Part shown: positions 10,906-22,860 of the stretch, piece after piece
How positions within the stretch are numbered: position 1 is the first letter of the stretch
Layout of the letters: the number at the start of each line of letters is the position of its first letter
Assembly (NCBI GenBank): GCA_905116865.2
Contig: CAJHNH020008559.1
Span: 62,001 to 126,000 of the forward strand
Direction of reading: 5' to 3'
DNA from: Candidula unifasciata
Taxonomy: Eukaryota > Mollusca > Gastropoda > Stylommatophora > Geomitridae
Length of the DNA: 64,000 nucleotides
Program-made: the position numbers and the translations under genes
Notes under the pieces: generated by a model
Told to the model about the DNA's origin: nothing
Database searches by the model: none
The model's input: only the letters and a program-made list of their open reading frames with translations

Positions 10906-11312
10906 CTTCTTCCTTTTTGCATTCATCTGTTGTAAATTTCAGTAAAAATAACCGCAAAATGAATATTTTTCAACAATTTTTATTTTCACGAGACATAAGA
11001 AACAGGGTACTAAACTCCAGCGAAGTTAACTTTAAGCAATTGCGAGAGTAATTATCAGAAATGCACATAAACCTTGCCTTGCCAATATCACTGTTAAACT
11101 CAGCCATAAGACGACTGCAAATTTAACCCGTCTAGTAGTAACCGTTTACTCGGGTGGTGGAGGGAAGGGGGTGTGGGGGGGGGGGGGGGGCTATTGATTC
11201 CCTGATAATGTATAGACAGCTTTTTCAGTGTTTTTTTTTGTAGGTATGTGTTTGCTATTTTTTTTTTACAAGGCTTAAGCCCCTTGAAGGTACGCTCACC
11301 TAGACACATTTA

Positions 11313-11353
11313 TTTGTGTGTGTGTGTGTGTGTGAGTGTGTGTGATGGCGCAC

Positions 11354-11388
<35 letters not shown>

Positions 11389-11455
11389 CGCGGGTGTGTG
11401 TGTTTGTGAATGTGTGCTCGCGCGCTGTGTGTGTTTGTGTGTGTGTTCTCTCTCT

Positions 11456-11494
<39 letters not shown>

Positions 11495-11500
11495 GCGCGC
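11313..11500 (+). repeat. Compound (TG)n microsatellite
   Basis: TG runs at 11315-11343, 11357-11386 and 11460-11490, broken by CGCGC and CTCTCT segments. It is preceded by a G-run at 11172-11190. Confidence 0.95.
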
Positions 11501-11689
11501 GCCTGGTCCCTTTCAATGTGCTTTTTGATCTCTGTCAGCTAGTTTTCTAACATTATCTATTCTCTGTTTAATGATAACTGTTTAGTTTACACATAGTTAT
11601 TAGTCAGCTTGTTGCATAGAATATTCATAACATGGAACATTATATATATAATTGTTGATTTTGCTGCAGTAAGTGCTGGACAAAGCACA

Positions 11690-11945
11690 CTTTTCCATGT
11701 CGCGTGGGGAAGCCTCTAGGGTAAGACCTATATTTTGTAGACCAATCGGCACTCAGTGGCTGATGCTATCAACATCGCGTCGACCACATTTACTTCCCAG
11801 GACTTTACCTAGTACTCATTTAGGACTAGATCAACTTGGGAGCCATGTTCATTTTTTAAAACAAAAATGCACGATCCGTCAGGACCCAAACCGACGACCT
11901 TTGGATCCGCAGACGAGCGTCTAGCCACTAAACCACGACGCCTTC
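11690..11945 (-). repeat. SINE family A copy
   Basis: On the minus strand the head reads GTGGTTTAGTGGCTAGACGC (A box) and GGTTTGGGTCC (degenerate B box). It is followed by the family body with GGACTTTACCTAGTAC on the plus strand and the TATTTTGTAGACCAATCGG end. Confidence 0.8.
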
Positions 11946-12212
11946 CGATTACTGCATAACATATCCTTCACATAGTTTTTGATATATCGTGACAAGTATC
12001 TTATGATATCAAAACTTACGTTACTTTATTGTATGACAATACATTTCCGTTATAATATTGCATTGTTTGTTGTACAAACGTGATAGATAGTCAAAAAAGT
12101 CGTTAACACAAACTCGCTCAAGAAGAACATCCAGTTAACATGAATACTCTTTTGGTCCCAGCAAGGATGTACACGGGTATGCATTTTTTATTAGTCTCCG
12201 GTAAGCATATAT

Positions 12213-12213
12213 A

Positions 12214-12295
<82 letters not shown>

Positions 12296-12319
12296 TGTGT
12301 GTGTGTGTGTGTGTGTGTT
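12213..12319 (+). repeat. (TG)n(TGCG)n(TG)n microsatellite
   Basis: Compound array: TG about 17 units, then GTGC/GCGT about 13 units, then TG about 14 units. Confidence 0.95.
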
Positions 12320-13059
12320 TTTTTTAAATCGCTGACTCATGGTTTCCCGCAATTTGTTTTAACGAGATTTCACGATATAAAAATTCCATTCTTCTCAAAA
12401 TTCTTGCCGCGTGGCGTTGGTTTCATGTCTACCCACAACCTTCTGTCTCGTGTACTTTCAGTCAACTTTGACACGGATGATCCTCCATGCCATGATGTCA
12501 AACTGTAAAGCATCTTTTCTCTCGGTCTCCCTCTGCTTCTCCTCCCTTTAACTTCCCTACTGTTACGAGGTACTCCAGCTTTCTCCTTTTTATCTCATGA
12601 CCAAAGAATACCAGTTCCAAGATGGACAAAATATTGGCCTGTGGCGTCATGGGATATAGGTATTAATTTCAACTAAGCAAATACTTTTAATAAATTACAG
12701 ATACAATTAAAACAGCATAGTCTTAAAGATCGAACTTATGTTTTCCCCAAAGTCCATTAATCATTCGTGTGCCGTCTTCATGATGATAGTTGAATGCGAT
12801 TATCTATTGATGGATCTGTTTGTCCCTTTCGGGATGCCGCCTAAAAGTTTACTATACCATCTTGAGATTACAGAATCTCATTCTGGAAGTCAGACCAATA
12901 AGGCAGATCCCAGATACCTCATTCAACCTCCAAAAAAGTTATAATTCAGGTAACAGCAACAAATACCCCAACCAGGTGTTACCTGCAGGCCTATACAGGT
13001 GAGCACGTGTGACCGACGGTGGTTGATTTCCATCACTCTCTTGGCTCCGTCCGGGTTGT

Positions 13060-13462
13060 GTCATGCTGCATCTCATGCAAAATTGGAGGTCCTGGCTGTC
13101 TCAAAGGCCCCAGAATGGCTGACAACTCAGGACTTCACCAATGCATGTTTGCTTAGCGACTCTATGAGCATTCCACAGAAGATCGAGGCATCATTGAACA
13201 CATGGCACACTCATAGATGTTCCAACTCTCACATACTTTTTTGGTGACTCTCTCTGAAACACCTTCTACGCTTTTGTAGACCTGTTACTGATTTATGATT
13301 GAAGAATCGACATCATTGCACACCGGGCACACACATAGATGCTCCGTTTCACCCAGCAATATACGTAAACTGTGGCTCCATCTCATACAGCACGCAGCGT
13401 TTGGCAAAACCAGCTTTATTTTTGTCGCAGGGTATGCTAGTGAGTGTGAGAGGCAATGAGAG

Positions 13463-13517
<55 letters not shown>

Positions 13518-13740
13518 GAGAGAAAGCAAACCCTCTGACCGGCAGTGCGACTGTCAGGAATGGGCTCTCTATGGACAGGAGAGACATCATCAATGGCATA
13601 CGAGAGACAAAACGCTGTGAGGCTTTCAGTCCCGTGGAAATTGGTTGTTGGCTGAATAGACTGCATGCCCTGGGTACACCAGTTGATCTGAGAGCAGTAA
13701 AAACACAATAACTTGCAGGACCCACACATCGATATTTCAG
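13060..13740 (+). pseudogene. RNase H LINE relics, two orientations, broken
   Basis: Plus strand 13075-13190 reads KLEVLAVSKAPEWLTTQDF and ACLLSDSMSI (RNase H blocks). Plus strand 13520-13710 reads GSATVRNGLSMDRRDIINGI, the segment just after RNase H. Between them 13290-13400 is a minus-strand 3' end (CPVCNDVDSS). A GA microsatellite at 13463-13516 separates the parts. At least two truncated copies of one family are juxtaposed. Confidence 0.7.
13463..13516 (+). repeat. (GA)n microsatellite
   Basis: About 26 GA units, with GATA interruptions at the left edge. Confidence 0.95.
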
Positions 13741-13974
13741 CCAGAACAGAAAACACCTAAAAACACCCAGGGACATACTCAGTAGGAGATCGAGGAACGT
13801 ACGGGTATGTCTGATATGTGATGAAAATGATCTTTAAATGAACAATGAACAATCATTCAAAAAGTTAGTATCCTTTTGACTAAATGAAAAGAGAGCATGC
13901 GAGTCGCTTCTAAAAGAACTTACTAGATGAGTTTACCTGTGTCGATGGTATACCATTGTAACGAAACATCATAC

Positions 13975-14185
13975 CCGACTCGCTGGCGTAGTTGACTAAA
14001 CCTGACTTCGCGTCGATCGGGTGACGAACTCCTTGTGGTCCGGGTTCACGCCTGGGGGTAGGCAAAAAAGCCACATTTATCCCGTATTTATCATGGAATC
14101 AAGGCCGAAGTGTTGCGATATCCATATTACCAAGCCAACGGGTTAACACCTCATGGTTTCTGGATATTAAAAAAAAAAAAAAAAA
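13975..14185 (+). repeat. SINE family C copy
   Basis: It starts ACTCGCTGGCGTAGTTGAC (A box-like), has GGTCCGGGTTCACGCC (B box-like) and a body with AGGCCGAAGTGTTGCGATAT, and ends in an A-run at 14170-14185. Copies at 37200-37395 (-) and 44665-44890 (+) share the whole length. Confidence 0.75.
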
Positions 14186-14189
14186 CACA

Positions 14190-15940
14190 TCATCATCATT
14201 CTGTTGTTCTATCATATTGATCGATCTATTGTTACATAGAACTCGCAGTATATTTCTCCATTCCGATCTGTCCTGTGCAATATTTTTCATATCCCCAGCC
14301 CATCGCTTCGGCTTCTTTCAACAATGTTCACTTTAGAGTTTCTTTTCGACGTCCTTGTTTCGTCAGTCCATTTGTTTCTCATTTCAGCGCCTGGTTAGTA
14401 ATTCTCTGCTTCATTTGTCCCAGGGTCTGCATTATAGATTTTCAACTTCTTTGTCTTTTAATTGTTTCAACAGCCGTTGGTCAGACATTTTTCTGGTTTA
14501 TTAGCCTTTCTTGAATTTGTCTGTTTAATGTCTTTCAGTTTTCTCAGTCGTTTGTTATCAAATGCATATGACTTTCGTTTCATATCTTTAGTTGACCTAA
14601 TTTCACTGACGGCTGTCTAATATATTTTACTTTACGTGGGCAAGTTTCAAGACTTTCCAAAGACAAACATGATTTTTGTTACTTCTTTAATGCGACAGTA
14701 AAAAGAATTGTGTGTGATTTCCGGTGGCATAGGAACATAGAAGTTTTGGGACAACCTGTCTGCACCCAAGTTGCAACATCGGCTAACAACAACAACAACA
14801 ACAACTTAGCGAGCCGAAAGTTCAGTTCAGTTCTCATTGATTTCGCTGATCAAAGGAGATATTATGTCCCTTTGACAGAAACGTGTTGGTTAGATCTCAA
14901 TTGTATTTCTTTATTTTTTTTTTTTCACTTCCTAAATTACGTTCAATGAGTTATCAGTCAGAGTGTTTGTTCTTTCTTGGCTTGACTAATCAGACTTATT
15001 GATGTTTGCTGACTTCAAAAGTAAAACATTGCGATGTTATTTACCCTTAGTCCCTCTTGTGCAAATGTCTTGACTGTCGTCAGGTACTTGTATATAGATC
15101 TGTATTGACTCTAAAAGTAACACACTCCTTTTTACTTGGATTCACTTTGTCAAACCTCGTGTGTCTCTCTCTCTCTGTGTCTCTCTATACTGCCAATTAG
15201 ATAAATTTAGCTTTGCTGTATGTCAGATGTACAACATTTTTTTCTACTCGATCAGCTTCTAAGTTCATAAAGCGAACTATGCGATGTAGATTTCAAAAGG
15301 CTTGCTTATTGTCTGTGCTTCCAGAAATGTGCGTTGTAAACTGCATGTTTAGAAAATGTTGACAGGTTAGTTGCCAATAAATATATGTGTGCCTTATACA
15401 TTATTGAGTGCCCACCTGCTGTTTTGTCGTGACTGCGACTTCCATTAATCTCGAATGCAGACTTTTCCGTGGACACCACTGGCTGTCGCCTTGTACATTT
15501 GATACGTGTGCGAGATGTTTGATTTTGCCGGGATTATTGTCTGTTGGACGTTTCGTATGAGACAGTGATAATGTATTTTTGTGTTGTTTTCACCGACAGA
15601 GAGTAATAACAGGTTGGTCCGTTTGCGATGAAAATTAAACCAGCGACTTAAATTTAAAAAAAAAAAAAAAATTGTTTTTGGTTTGCATTCGCTCGCACCC
15701 TAAACAAACGCGTTGCTACTGTAAGTAAGTTAACGGTATTATTTGTTCTCCTATGGCTATGCTAACCGGCATCCTGTGCTGACTTCAGAAGTAACACATT
15801 GCTTTCTACTTACTGCCTTGGGTCACAAATGTGTCCCTGTACTTATTCCAGTGGGTTTACCATATACAAATCGTATACTTTTGTAATTTAGAGATACCTT
15901 TTGATAAATCGGATCGGACTTTTAACGTCACACTGTTCAT
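14190..15940. other. No gene seen
   Basis: AT-rich sequence with short homopolymers (14909-14925 T, 15657-15672 A), an (AAC)n at 14784-14803 and CT-rich runs near 15165. ORFs are under 80 codons with no recognisable domain. Confidence 0.5.
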
Positions 15941-15949
15941 TATTTTCCG

Positions 15950-16190
15950 ACTCTTATATACTTATTTGGTAACTATCTCTGAAAGACCTTTTACCCTTCT
16001 ATGGCTCTGTTACTGATTTATGATTAAACAATCGATATCATTGCACACCGGGCACACCCATAGATATTCCGTCTCACCCAGCAACTCTTAAGATGTAAAT
16101 GCTAACCCGTTGATTGCACAGGACAGGGAAGCATGGAAAGTCCTCTCTGAAGCCTTATGTGCCACTAGGCTTAACGAGAACTGATACGCT
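15950..16190. mobile_element. Two LINE ends abutting
   Basis: 15955-16085 matches 13225-13345 (shared GTTACTGATTTATGATT and ATCATTGCACACCGGGCACA blocks), a minus-strand RNase H LINE 3' end plus 3' flank. 16088-16175 reads on the plus strand NPLIAQDREAWKVLSEALCA, a LINE RT C-terminal tail. Confidence 0.6.
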
Positions 16191-16396
16191 AACCCGTCCC
16201 ATAGCATACTGATTATATGCACATCTTTCTCATCCTCTCACACGTCCCTCCTTGCCGGATCCATCCTTATTCCTCATTTACACATTCTTACACACGTGTA
16301 GTGCTGTTAAATGTATGTTTACACCTCTACGATACACTCTGTTTAATTAGGACTCTTTTTAGCACTTTATTATGTTTTTATCACTATTGATTAACC

Positions 16397-16912
16397 CTAC
16401 GGAAAGATAAATTTAATATCATCCTGTAACTTATTGCCAAGATGCTGTACTATACAAACAACCCTGACTTTTCCTTGAGTCAGGTTGTGAATCAGGTGTA
16501 GGACGATCGACGGTACATGATGCCCACCTCTTGCGTCCGGTTCAGGGTGGCCATTTGGGTTTCTGGCATACTGTCTCGGCACTCCTGCGCTTGTTGCCGA
16601 GATAGCTTTAATTATGGGCGCTAAATGAGACTTTAGATGAGTTCTCACAATGCTATCCAGACTCAGATAATTACTTTTGATTGGGCCATCGGCGATCTCT
16701 GCAGTATTGGGAGAATGCCATGAAACCTGATCAAAATCCAGAACTATTACTGCTTCAGTGTGAGACCGTCTATGGATTGCCAGAACGAAATCAATCCAGG
16801 CTTCACAAATGGAATTACTGAATTCGTCAGGGATTCTAATGATAATTCGCGATTTTAGCATTACTAATGACTGTTGGGGATTAGACATATAGGTACTCAA
16901 GTCCGCTCCCAT
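16397..16912 (-). CDS. Unrecognised 171-codon ORF
   Basis: Open frame of 171 aa with mixed, non-repetitive composition (RIIIRIPDEFSNSICEAW, VLDFDQVSWHSPNT). I see no known domain, signal peptide or membrane helix. The frame upstream stays open for about 80 bp before an in-frame TGA. It does not overlap an obvious repeat, which is unusual in this window. It could be an exon, a transposable-element fragment or chance. No function is proposed. Confidence 0.3.
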   Translation of the reverse strand: MGADLSTYMSNPQQSLVMLKSRIIIRIPDEFSNSICEAWIDFVLAIHRRSHTEAVIVLDFDQVSWHSPNTAEIADGPIKSNYLSLDSIVRTHLKSHLAPIIKAISATSAGVPRQYARNPNGHPEPDARGGHHVPSIVLHLIHNLTQGKVRVVCIVQHLGNKLQDDIKFIFP

Positions 16913-16919
16913 TTTCTGT

Positions 16920-18470
16920 GTCTTATTTTTTATGCGCTTTACTGTTTTAGTAAATAGTAATATAGTTGACTGACGGTGTCAGGACGTTAGATTCGTGAGT
17001 GGAGTTTCACAGTTCCGTCATACTCGTCTCAAAGTCAGTTACAGGCGATTTGTCAGACTACTTGGAGTTGATCCTGGCAATGGTATGAGCGTCGGATCGT
17101 TTAGACTGTAAGCTCAATTTCTTCGAATATAATGGATCAAAGCAACAATTAACTGGGATTAAAAGAGTTTCAAATGTTGTTAATGATGGCAATTGATATG
17201 ATCCTGTAGATTCAGAAATCAATGTTGCTATAACAATGATAATAATCTTTCAATTCTTGATAGGGTGACCATTGATGTGGGAAACTAATATTTGAAATTG
17301 ATGTATTTAAATCGAGTTTTGTTTAGTCAGGCTGTTGCTGGCATCTTCGGTACTGGACTTTTGCACAGGCTGCTGAAGTTGGTGATTGAGCGCTTATGCA
17401 ATATTCCGTGTGCTGGTCTTTACTTTGTTACTTGTATAGATCTTGACTCAATGGATGATTCACATGGATATACTGACAAGGCTGTTTTATTATTGAACGT
17501 GATTTGCCAAAATGTGTCGTAAAAACACGTGTGAGATTTTAGAAACTAGACACACTTGAAATGAGAATGTGATAGTTCATGTACTGCGTGAAGTGATATC
17601 AGTGCTTTCGTCGATCTCTTTTGTCCTTTACAGTGCTTCTGTAAAAGTAACCGTTGTTGCAGATTGTGGATAAACTAAAGATCCCCTTCTCGTTGTAAAT
17701 TATTGCAAGAGATGTCCGTCCTAAGTGAAAAGAAAATCAGACATGCATTTCAAATGAAAATCAATCAGTAGCAGAAAAAAAAGCAAAAACAGTAATAAAA
17801 CCATAACACTAAAATAACTTATACAGACCGGGAGGTTGGTGCGGGAGGGGAGGGGGGCTGGATAAAAATTACTGAGAATAATTAATTATTGTAAGAACAA
17901 ACTGAGAACTGTAATATCACAATGTAAAAACAAACTATAACACTAATTTAACATAGTTTAAAACCCAATAAAGAATTTTTTTTAAAAACATCATAACTTA
18001 AATGTAAAGTAAGATATACATAAAAGTTATAAACCAGATGAAAATGCTACTCCACTGCAACTTTTGATTTTATTAGCATACCAAGGAAAAAAAAAGGAGA
18101 GAGAAATAATAAAGACATGAAGAGAGAAAGAAAGCAATAACGAAAGACAAAACGAGGGTGAAAGATTTAAAATAATGTTACTATAGCTCCAACTTCAGTA
18201 TATGTTTTGATCTATACATCAGACTTTACGAATTAAAAAAAAAAAAAAAAAGCAGACACGATAAAGGGAAAGAAAGTGTAAATAATCTGCGTACTGTTGC
18301 ATTAGACGAATCCCTACCCAGTTCTGAATTTGCGATACCTTGTGATGCAGGGTCATCTATTCGAACAGCGTAAAGGGAATAGAAAATTTAATATTGTCTG
18401 TCCGAAAGCACAGTGAAGATCAAAATCTGTTCTAGAATTTTAAAAAAACGAAAATAATGTCCACAGATAA
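16920..18470. other. No gene seen
   Basis: AT-rich DNA with a G-rich patch at 17840-17862 and an A-run at 18235-18251. ORFs are short and unrecognised. Confidence 0.5.
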
Positions 18471-18479
18471 AAACTGGCT

Positions 18480-19110
18480 GTCACCCAAAAATAACAATTA
18501 ATGATGAAGAAATTGAAGATGTCAGAAAATTTGAATATCTAGGCTCTATAATAAACAGAGACTGTTTGACAGAAATTGAAAAAAAAAGATGGCCATGTGA
18601 ATGCAAAGATTAAACAGCCTTGAAAGTCTATGGTTAAGCACCAGCAAGGAGATAAAAATTAGAATTCTGAGACCATGCATCTTCCCTGTGGCTACATACG
18701 GATGTGAGTCGTGGACTATCTCTCAGTCCTTAAGAAAGAAAATAGGGGCTTTTTAGCTGAAATGCTATAAAAAGATTCTCAAAATATCTTGGACAAAGAA
18801 GAGGAGAAACACTGACACCTTTAAAGATCTGAACATCAAGGAAGATTGGCTAATAAACAGCATCCTGTCTCGGAAGCTGACATATTTTAGTGATATCAAG
18901 CGCCACAACGGATTGGAAAAAATTATAGCAGAAGGCATGGTACCAGGGAGGAGGGGCAATGGCCGACCGACACGAAGATGGGTACAGGATATAAGTGACT
19001 CCTTGAGTATGAAAGTACATGAGGCGAGAAAGCTGGCGAGAGACCGAGTTTCTTTCAGGCAGACCGTGATTAGAGCGACGTTCTGCAAAGAACCTGCTAC
19101 ATGATGATGA
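18480..19110 (+). pseudogene. LINE relic: RT thumb to C-terminus
   Basis: Broken frames read DVRKFEYLGSIIN, then a block with ATYGCESWTIS, KCYKKILKISWTKRRRNTD, KRHNGLEKIIAEGMVPGRRG and NGRPTRRWVQDISDS. This is the standard order of LINE RT C-terminal motifs. Stops and at least three frameshifts are present. It ends in (ATG)n at 19101-19111. The terminal ~200 bp recurs in reverse at 42390-42630. Confidence 0.85.
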
Positions 19111-19139
19111 TGTTGTGCTGCAGGCGTAAGACCTTTCTG

Positions 19140-20330
19140 TCTTATTCTCGTCCACGTTTCAGCCAACTATTGCAGTTGCTCTGTTGTTGGCTATTGTGGA
19201 AATACAATAACATCTTGAAAACAATCATTCGCCATGTCGTGTAATTACCTAAGTGAGAATGTATGGCAATAGTTATAGAAACAGACAGAAGGCAGTTGAA
19301 TTCTACGGAAAAAGAGATGATTTCATAAGTGGAAATAAAATAAAAAGGGTAATAGAAATGGCTAAATATCTTCAATAGGGCGTGAAATATACTGTCATCT
19401 GGGGATGTGAAAAATATATTACAAATTATATTTGTCAAACATGTTTGTATAATAAAACGAACTGCATGGTAACAAAACAAAAAATTCATTGAAACAAAAA
19501 CAGTCATTTACAATGGCTCTGAAGAGACAGGAAATGAAAAGAGACATGCTGAAAGAAATATTGAAAACAGTTTAAATATCTCAGTCACACTAAAAGATAT
19601 CACCTTTAAAAAAACAAAAACGCCATGGAGACAGAAGTCGAAAGCTAAAGCGCAAGAGACATCAATTTTGACATCATCTAAGCTAGAACAAGGAAAATAA
19701 AAACAGAAGACAATAAATGTCGATCAATTCAAACAGCACAATTCTTAACCAAATATGAGTAGAAAAACGTTGCACTCACACCACTAGCCACTCGGGCTAA
19801 CACTGTCTGAATTGAATCAACTATCTGCTAGACACAACATGACCCTTGAGACACTAAATTAAGTTCATCAGTTGTCAGGCATGCAAGTGCTTTCGCTGCC
19901 GACATATTATTGTCAGTCGAAGGGCTTGAATCAAGGGCGCCATTACCGGGAAATCATTGGCGGTAGCGAGGGAGGCCTCGGGCATCTTACAAATTGTCAA
20001 GGGAACGAGCGGCCTCAGTGAACTAAGTCTTGTTTAAGTGAGTAATTTTATATATATATGAATGTACACACACACGGGCGCGCATATTTAGGTAACTAAT
20101 ATAATACATTAAAAATAATATAAAATGTATGAAAACTACTTAAAAATGAGAATTTATGTACTTGTAAAGGGCGTTTACTTCCCTTAACATCCCTCCCCAG
20201 CCTCTAATTATTTGGGAGCTCAAGTATTAATAGTCCAAGATTCTGGCGCCTATATATGGGTGTTTCATAGAGAAGCATACCCCCAAAAAAAATCAATTGT
20301 TGTTGTCAGTTAACATTTACACCCTCAACT
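19140..20330. other. No gene seen
   Basis: AT-rich sequence with short A-rich segments and a TA/CA patch at 20050-20075. No domain is visible in any frame. Confidence 0.5.
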
Positions 20331-20339
20331 GCCATCCCG

Positions 20340-20660
20340 CTTTCTGTCGATTTGTTTACCCCTTACTGTCATGGACCGTGTTGTGTGAAAAGGGCATATC
20401 AAGAAGGGAATGACAGTGAAGGAAGAAATGATTGTAGAAAGGATGAGAGCAGAGCCTCTGAAAAGAAACGGATTAAACACAAATGTTGTTAACAACGGTC
20501 CTGAAATCCCATGCTATCATTGTGGAAGACTTTTCTTGACACGGGCGGGTCTTGCTAGTCATACTCGCCATCGCCATGGGCTGTGAGTCTCATGCCTCCT
20601 CATAGCGCAGTATAACACTCTCGTCTGGAAAGACGGAAAGGTGCCAATGAATGACGATGA
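20340..20660 (+). mobile_element. LINE relic ending in a C2H2 zinc finger
   Basis: The plus strand encodes CYHCGRLFLTRAGLASHTRH then RHGL-stop: C-x2-C and H-x3-H spacing, with the R-x-F-x(4)-GL-x-x-H core found at the C-terminus of many LINE polyproteins. The 3' UTR after it (AGTATAACACTCTCG, GACGGAAAGGTGCC) is conserved at 27985-28130 (-) and 46290-46400 (-). Confidence 0.75.
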
Positions 20661-20799
20661 ATGACTGTCATTACGTTTGTCGTCATATGTTAATTTGTTC
20701 TTTTTTTTTTTTTTCCTGTTTATCAGCCAACTTTAGACAAGCGCCGTTAGACTGGCTACACACATGGCTCTTTAATTTCTCCTTCATGAAATCCCAGTA

Positions 20800-20995
20800 G
20801 GGATCCTCTGTGGTGTAGCCGCTAGACGCTAGCCTGCCCATCAGAAGGGCATGGGTTCCATTCCTGGTCTCGGTTCTCCATTCGATTCAATTGGTAGACA
20901 ACAAAAAGGTTCTTAATTTATAACGTACCCCAAACACGAAATCCCCGTGGGAAATCCACAGCTGACCTGACAGTCCATTATTTCAAGGGATGGAA
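20800..20995 (+). repeat. tRNA-derived SINE-like element
   Basis: The head has GTGGTGTAGCCGCTAGACGC (A box) and GGGTTCCATTCCTGG (B box) at tRNA-like spacing. The body after it differs from family A. A real tRNA is unlikely because no cloverleaf acceptor stem closes. Confidence 0.6.
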
Positions 20996-21264
20996 GTGTG
21001 CTGTTGTGTGATTTGAGTGTTCATCTAGTGTCTTCTAATGCTAACCCTAACCCTAAACTTGGCTGTAGAGAAATCGCGAGAAACTACAACTTGAACACCC
21101 TAGAATTTATTGGGAATGCCTCCCGTGACGTTGTCGTGACGTCAGGGGTAAGTTATAAATTAAGTACCAACAAAAATTCCAAACTTTGCACCTCGTTGAA
21201 CTGACTACACGCCCTGTAATATTGAGGAGGCTTTTCTTTGCTCTCTTAGTTGTACTATTAATTA

Positions 21265-21495
21265 TAGTCATCCCCTTGTGGGATGCGCTTTTTTTCGTTA
21301 TTTTGAAGCCCCACCCTGGCTCTTGTCAGGGGCCGCAATATAACCCGGTAATATAAATATGGCCCAATGACTGAACGCGGTTTCCGAGACCTCACCACGA
21401 GTGATCCTCAACCACATGGTGTCTATTTGAGTCATTGGGTGTTTATCGCTTGTGTGAAGTCATAGTGGGGTAAAATGTACTACTACTACTACTAA
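21265..21495 (+). repeat. Repeat family E copy with (TAC)n end
   Basis: It starts CCCCTTGTGGGATGC, contains GCCCCACCCTGGCTCTTGTC and CTGAACGCGGTTTCC, and ends TGTTTATCGCTTGTGTGA, AGTGGGGTA, then (TAC)5. Copies at 25110, 38135 and 56640 share this layout and orientation. Confidence 0.75.
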
Positions 21496-21549
21496 TTGCT
21501 GTCTTATTTGTATTCTATTTCTTTGCGGTTTGCAGTTACGACTAAATTG

Positions 21550-21690
21550 TTTCCCATGATTCCCAGTTCGACTGAGCCTTATATAGGAACCTAGTGCACA
21601 CCCGTAAAGTGAAGGCGGCCTGCGAGATGGCGATCCTATCACATCCAGAGTGCCGACTGGCCTAAAAAATATAGGTCTAGCCCCATATAT
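21550..21690 (+). repeat. SINE family A copy, 5' truncated
   Basis: Only the body and tail remain: GTAAAGTGAAGGCGGCC, TGGCCTAAAAAATATAGG and TCTAGCCCCATATATCC. Confidence 0.65.
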
Positions 21691-21829
21691 CCAATACGCA
21701 TGGAAGCATGGAAAATGAACCTTTACCTTGCTTTTGGATTTCTAATTAAAAGCATTGGAAAACGAAAAGATGCACATGAAATCGGCGATGAATTCAAGAG
21801 AGGTCTAGAATTAGGAGTAATGTCTACGC

Positions 21830-21930
21830 AGCCAATGGTGTCAACAGTTATAAAACAGAGAAGATGGCTTAACATCGGATACATCATGAGAAGAAACGAG
21901 CAGAAAAGCATCAAACAGGTATACTAGTTT
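21830..21930 (+). mobile_element. Possible short LINE RT tail
   Basis: The plus strand reads VIKQRRWLNIGYIMRRNEQK, similar to the 'RRW.GH..R' block of RT C-termini. It is too short to be sure. Confidence 0.35.
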
Positions 21931-22074
21931 CCATAGCGATGCGCAAACGCCATTTGGAAATGGCAGGTTCGATTCCCGGCACTGTAACTGTAGATTCCAA
22001 TTTTTATGTTGTCTAGTGTGTCCTTCTATCTTTCTACTTTTTAATGTGTGTGCTGATCTATACATTGTCTATTT

Positions 22075-22078
<4 letters not shown>

Positions 22079-22144
<66 letters not shown>
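22079..22144 (+). repeat. (TA)n microsatellite
   Basis: Perfect TA run of about 33 units. Confidence 0.97.
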
Positions 22145-22149
<5 letters not shown>

Positions 22150-22150
<1 letters not shown>

Positions 22151-22579
22151 AAGTCGGGAGATGTGAACCAACGTCATTGAACACGGTTATAAACCATAAG
22201 TGCTCTGCCACCAGTACGGACAGCTGATGAGAAACTGTCCACCTGTGTCGCCGTCCGCACGAAACTCCGTAGCAACAGCGACGTTCCTCCGTTTACCCTA
22301 GAGTATTAACTCTTAGAGTCCCAAGGAACGCATCATATGTTCATAGATTCCTACCTACAAGCCCAATGAACGCAAGATGCGCCGATTTTACGTCTCTCTT
22401 GACTACCCCTTGGGCCTGTGATGCTAAACCCCTGGGGACTCAAAGAGTTAACTCTGGTACCCATTTCCTAGAGGCTGGGTGAGTCCCAAAAACCGCCTGG
22501 TTTTGAACACAGGTCGTGGGCTGCAGCGAGTCACAGCTGGATTTGAAAGCGAGTCTTCTATCGACTGAGTTACTGCGAC

Positions 22580-22580
<1 letters not shown>
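22150..22580 (-). repeat. tRNA-derived SINE interrupted by a TTAA element
   Basis: On the minus strand a tRNA-like head (GTAACTCAGTCGATAGAAG as A box, GTGTTCAAAACC as B box) starts next to the TA run at 22582. The body continues to about 22310, is cut by the 138-bp element at 22310-22447, and resumes to about 22150 with a family-B-like tail. Confidence 0.6.
22310..22447. mobile_element. TTAA-flanked MITE, copy 1
   Basis: TTAA at 22306-22309 and 22448-22451 flank a 138-bp segment with inverted ends (CTCTTAGAGTCCCA on the left, GGGACTCAAAGAG on the right). Copies at 53358-53504 and 55072-55208 share ends and interior (CGCATCAT, GATGCGCCGATTTTA, TCTCTCTTGACTACCCC). TTAA duplication is typical of piggyBac and Kolobok-type transposases; no transposase is in the window. 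Confidence 0.8.

Positions 22581-22581
<1 letters not shown>

Positions 22582-22648
<67 letters not shown>
22582..22648 (+). repeat. (TA)n microsatellite
   Basis: Perfect TA run of about 33 units. Confidence 0.97.
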
Positions 22649-22651
<3 letters not shown>

Positions 22652-22860
22652 TCCCTCATTCCCTCTTCCTACATATCTACATCCCTCTTCCTGCATTCCC
22701 TCCTTCCCTCTTTATACATATCTTCATCCCTCTTCCTACAATCCCTCATTCCTTTTTCCTACATTTCCCTCCCTCCCTCTTCCTACCTTCCCTCCGTCCT
22801 TCTTCCTATATTCACTCATTCCCTCTTCCAACATTCCCTCTTTCCTATACCGTCTTATAA
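22649..22860 (+). repeat. Degenerate CCCTCTTCCTACAT minisatellite
   Basis: About ten imperfect pyrimidine-rich units of the CATTCCCTC/CCTCTTCCTACA kind. Confidence 0.85.

Noticed and set aside
21041..21057. CTAACCCTAACCC telomere-like motif
   Set aside because: Only about two and a half units, internal to unique sequence; not evidence of an interstitial telomere.
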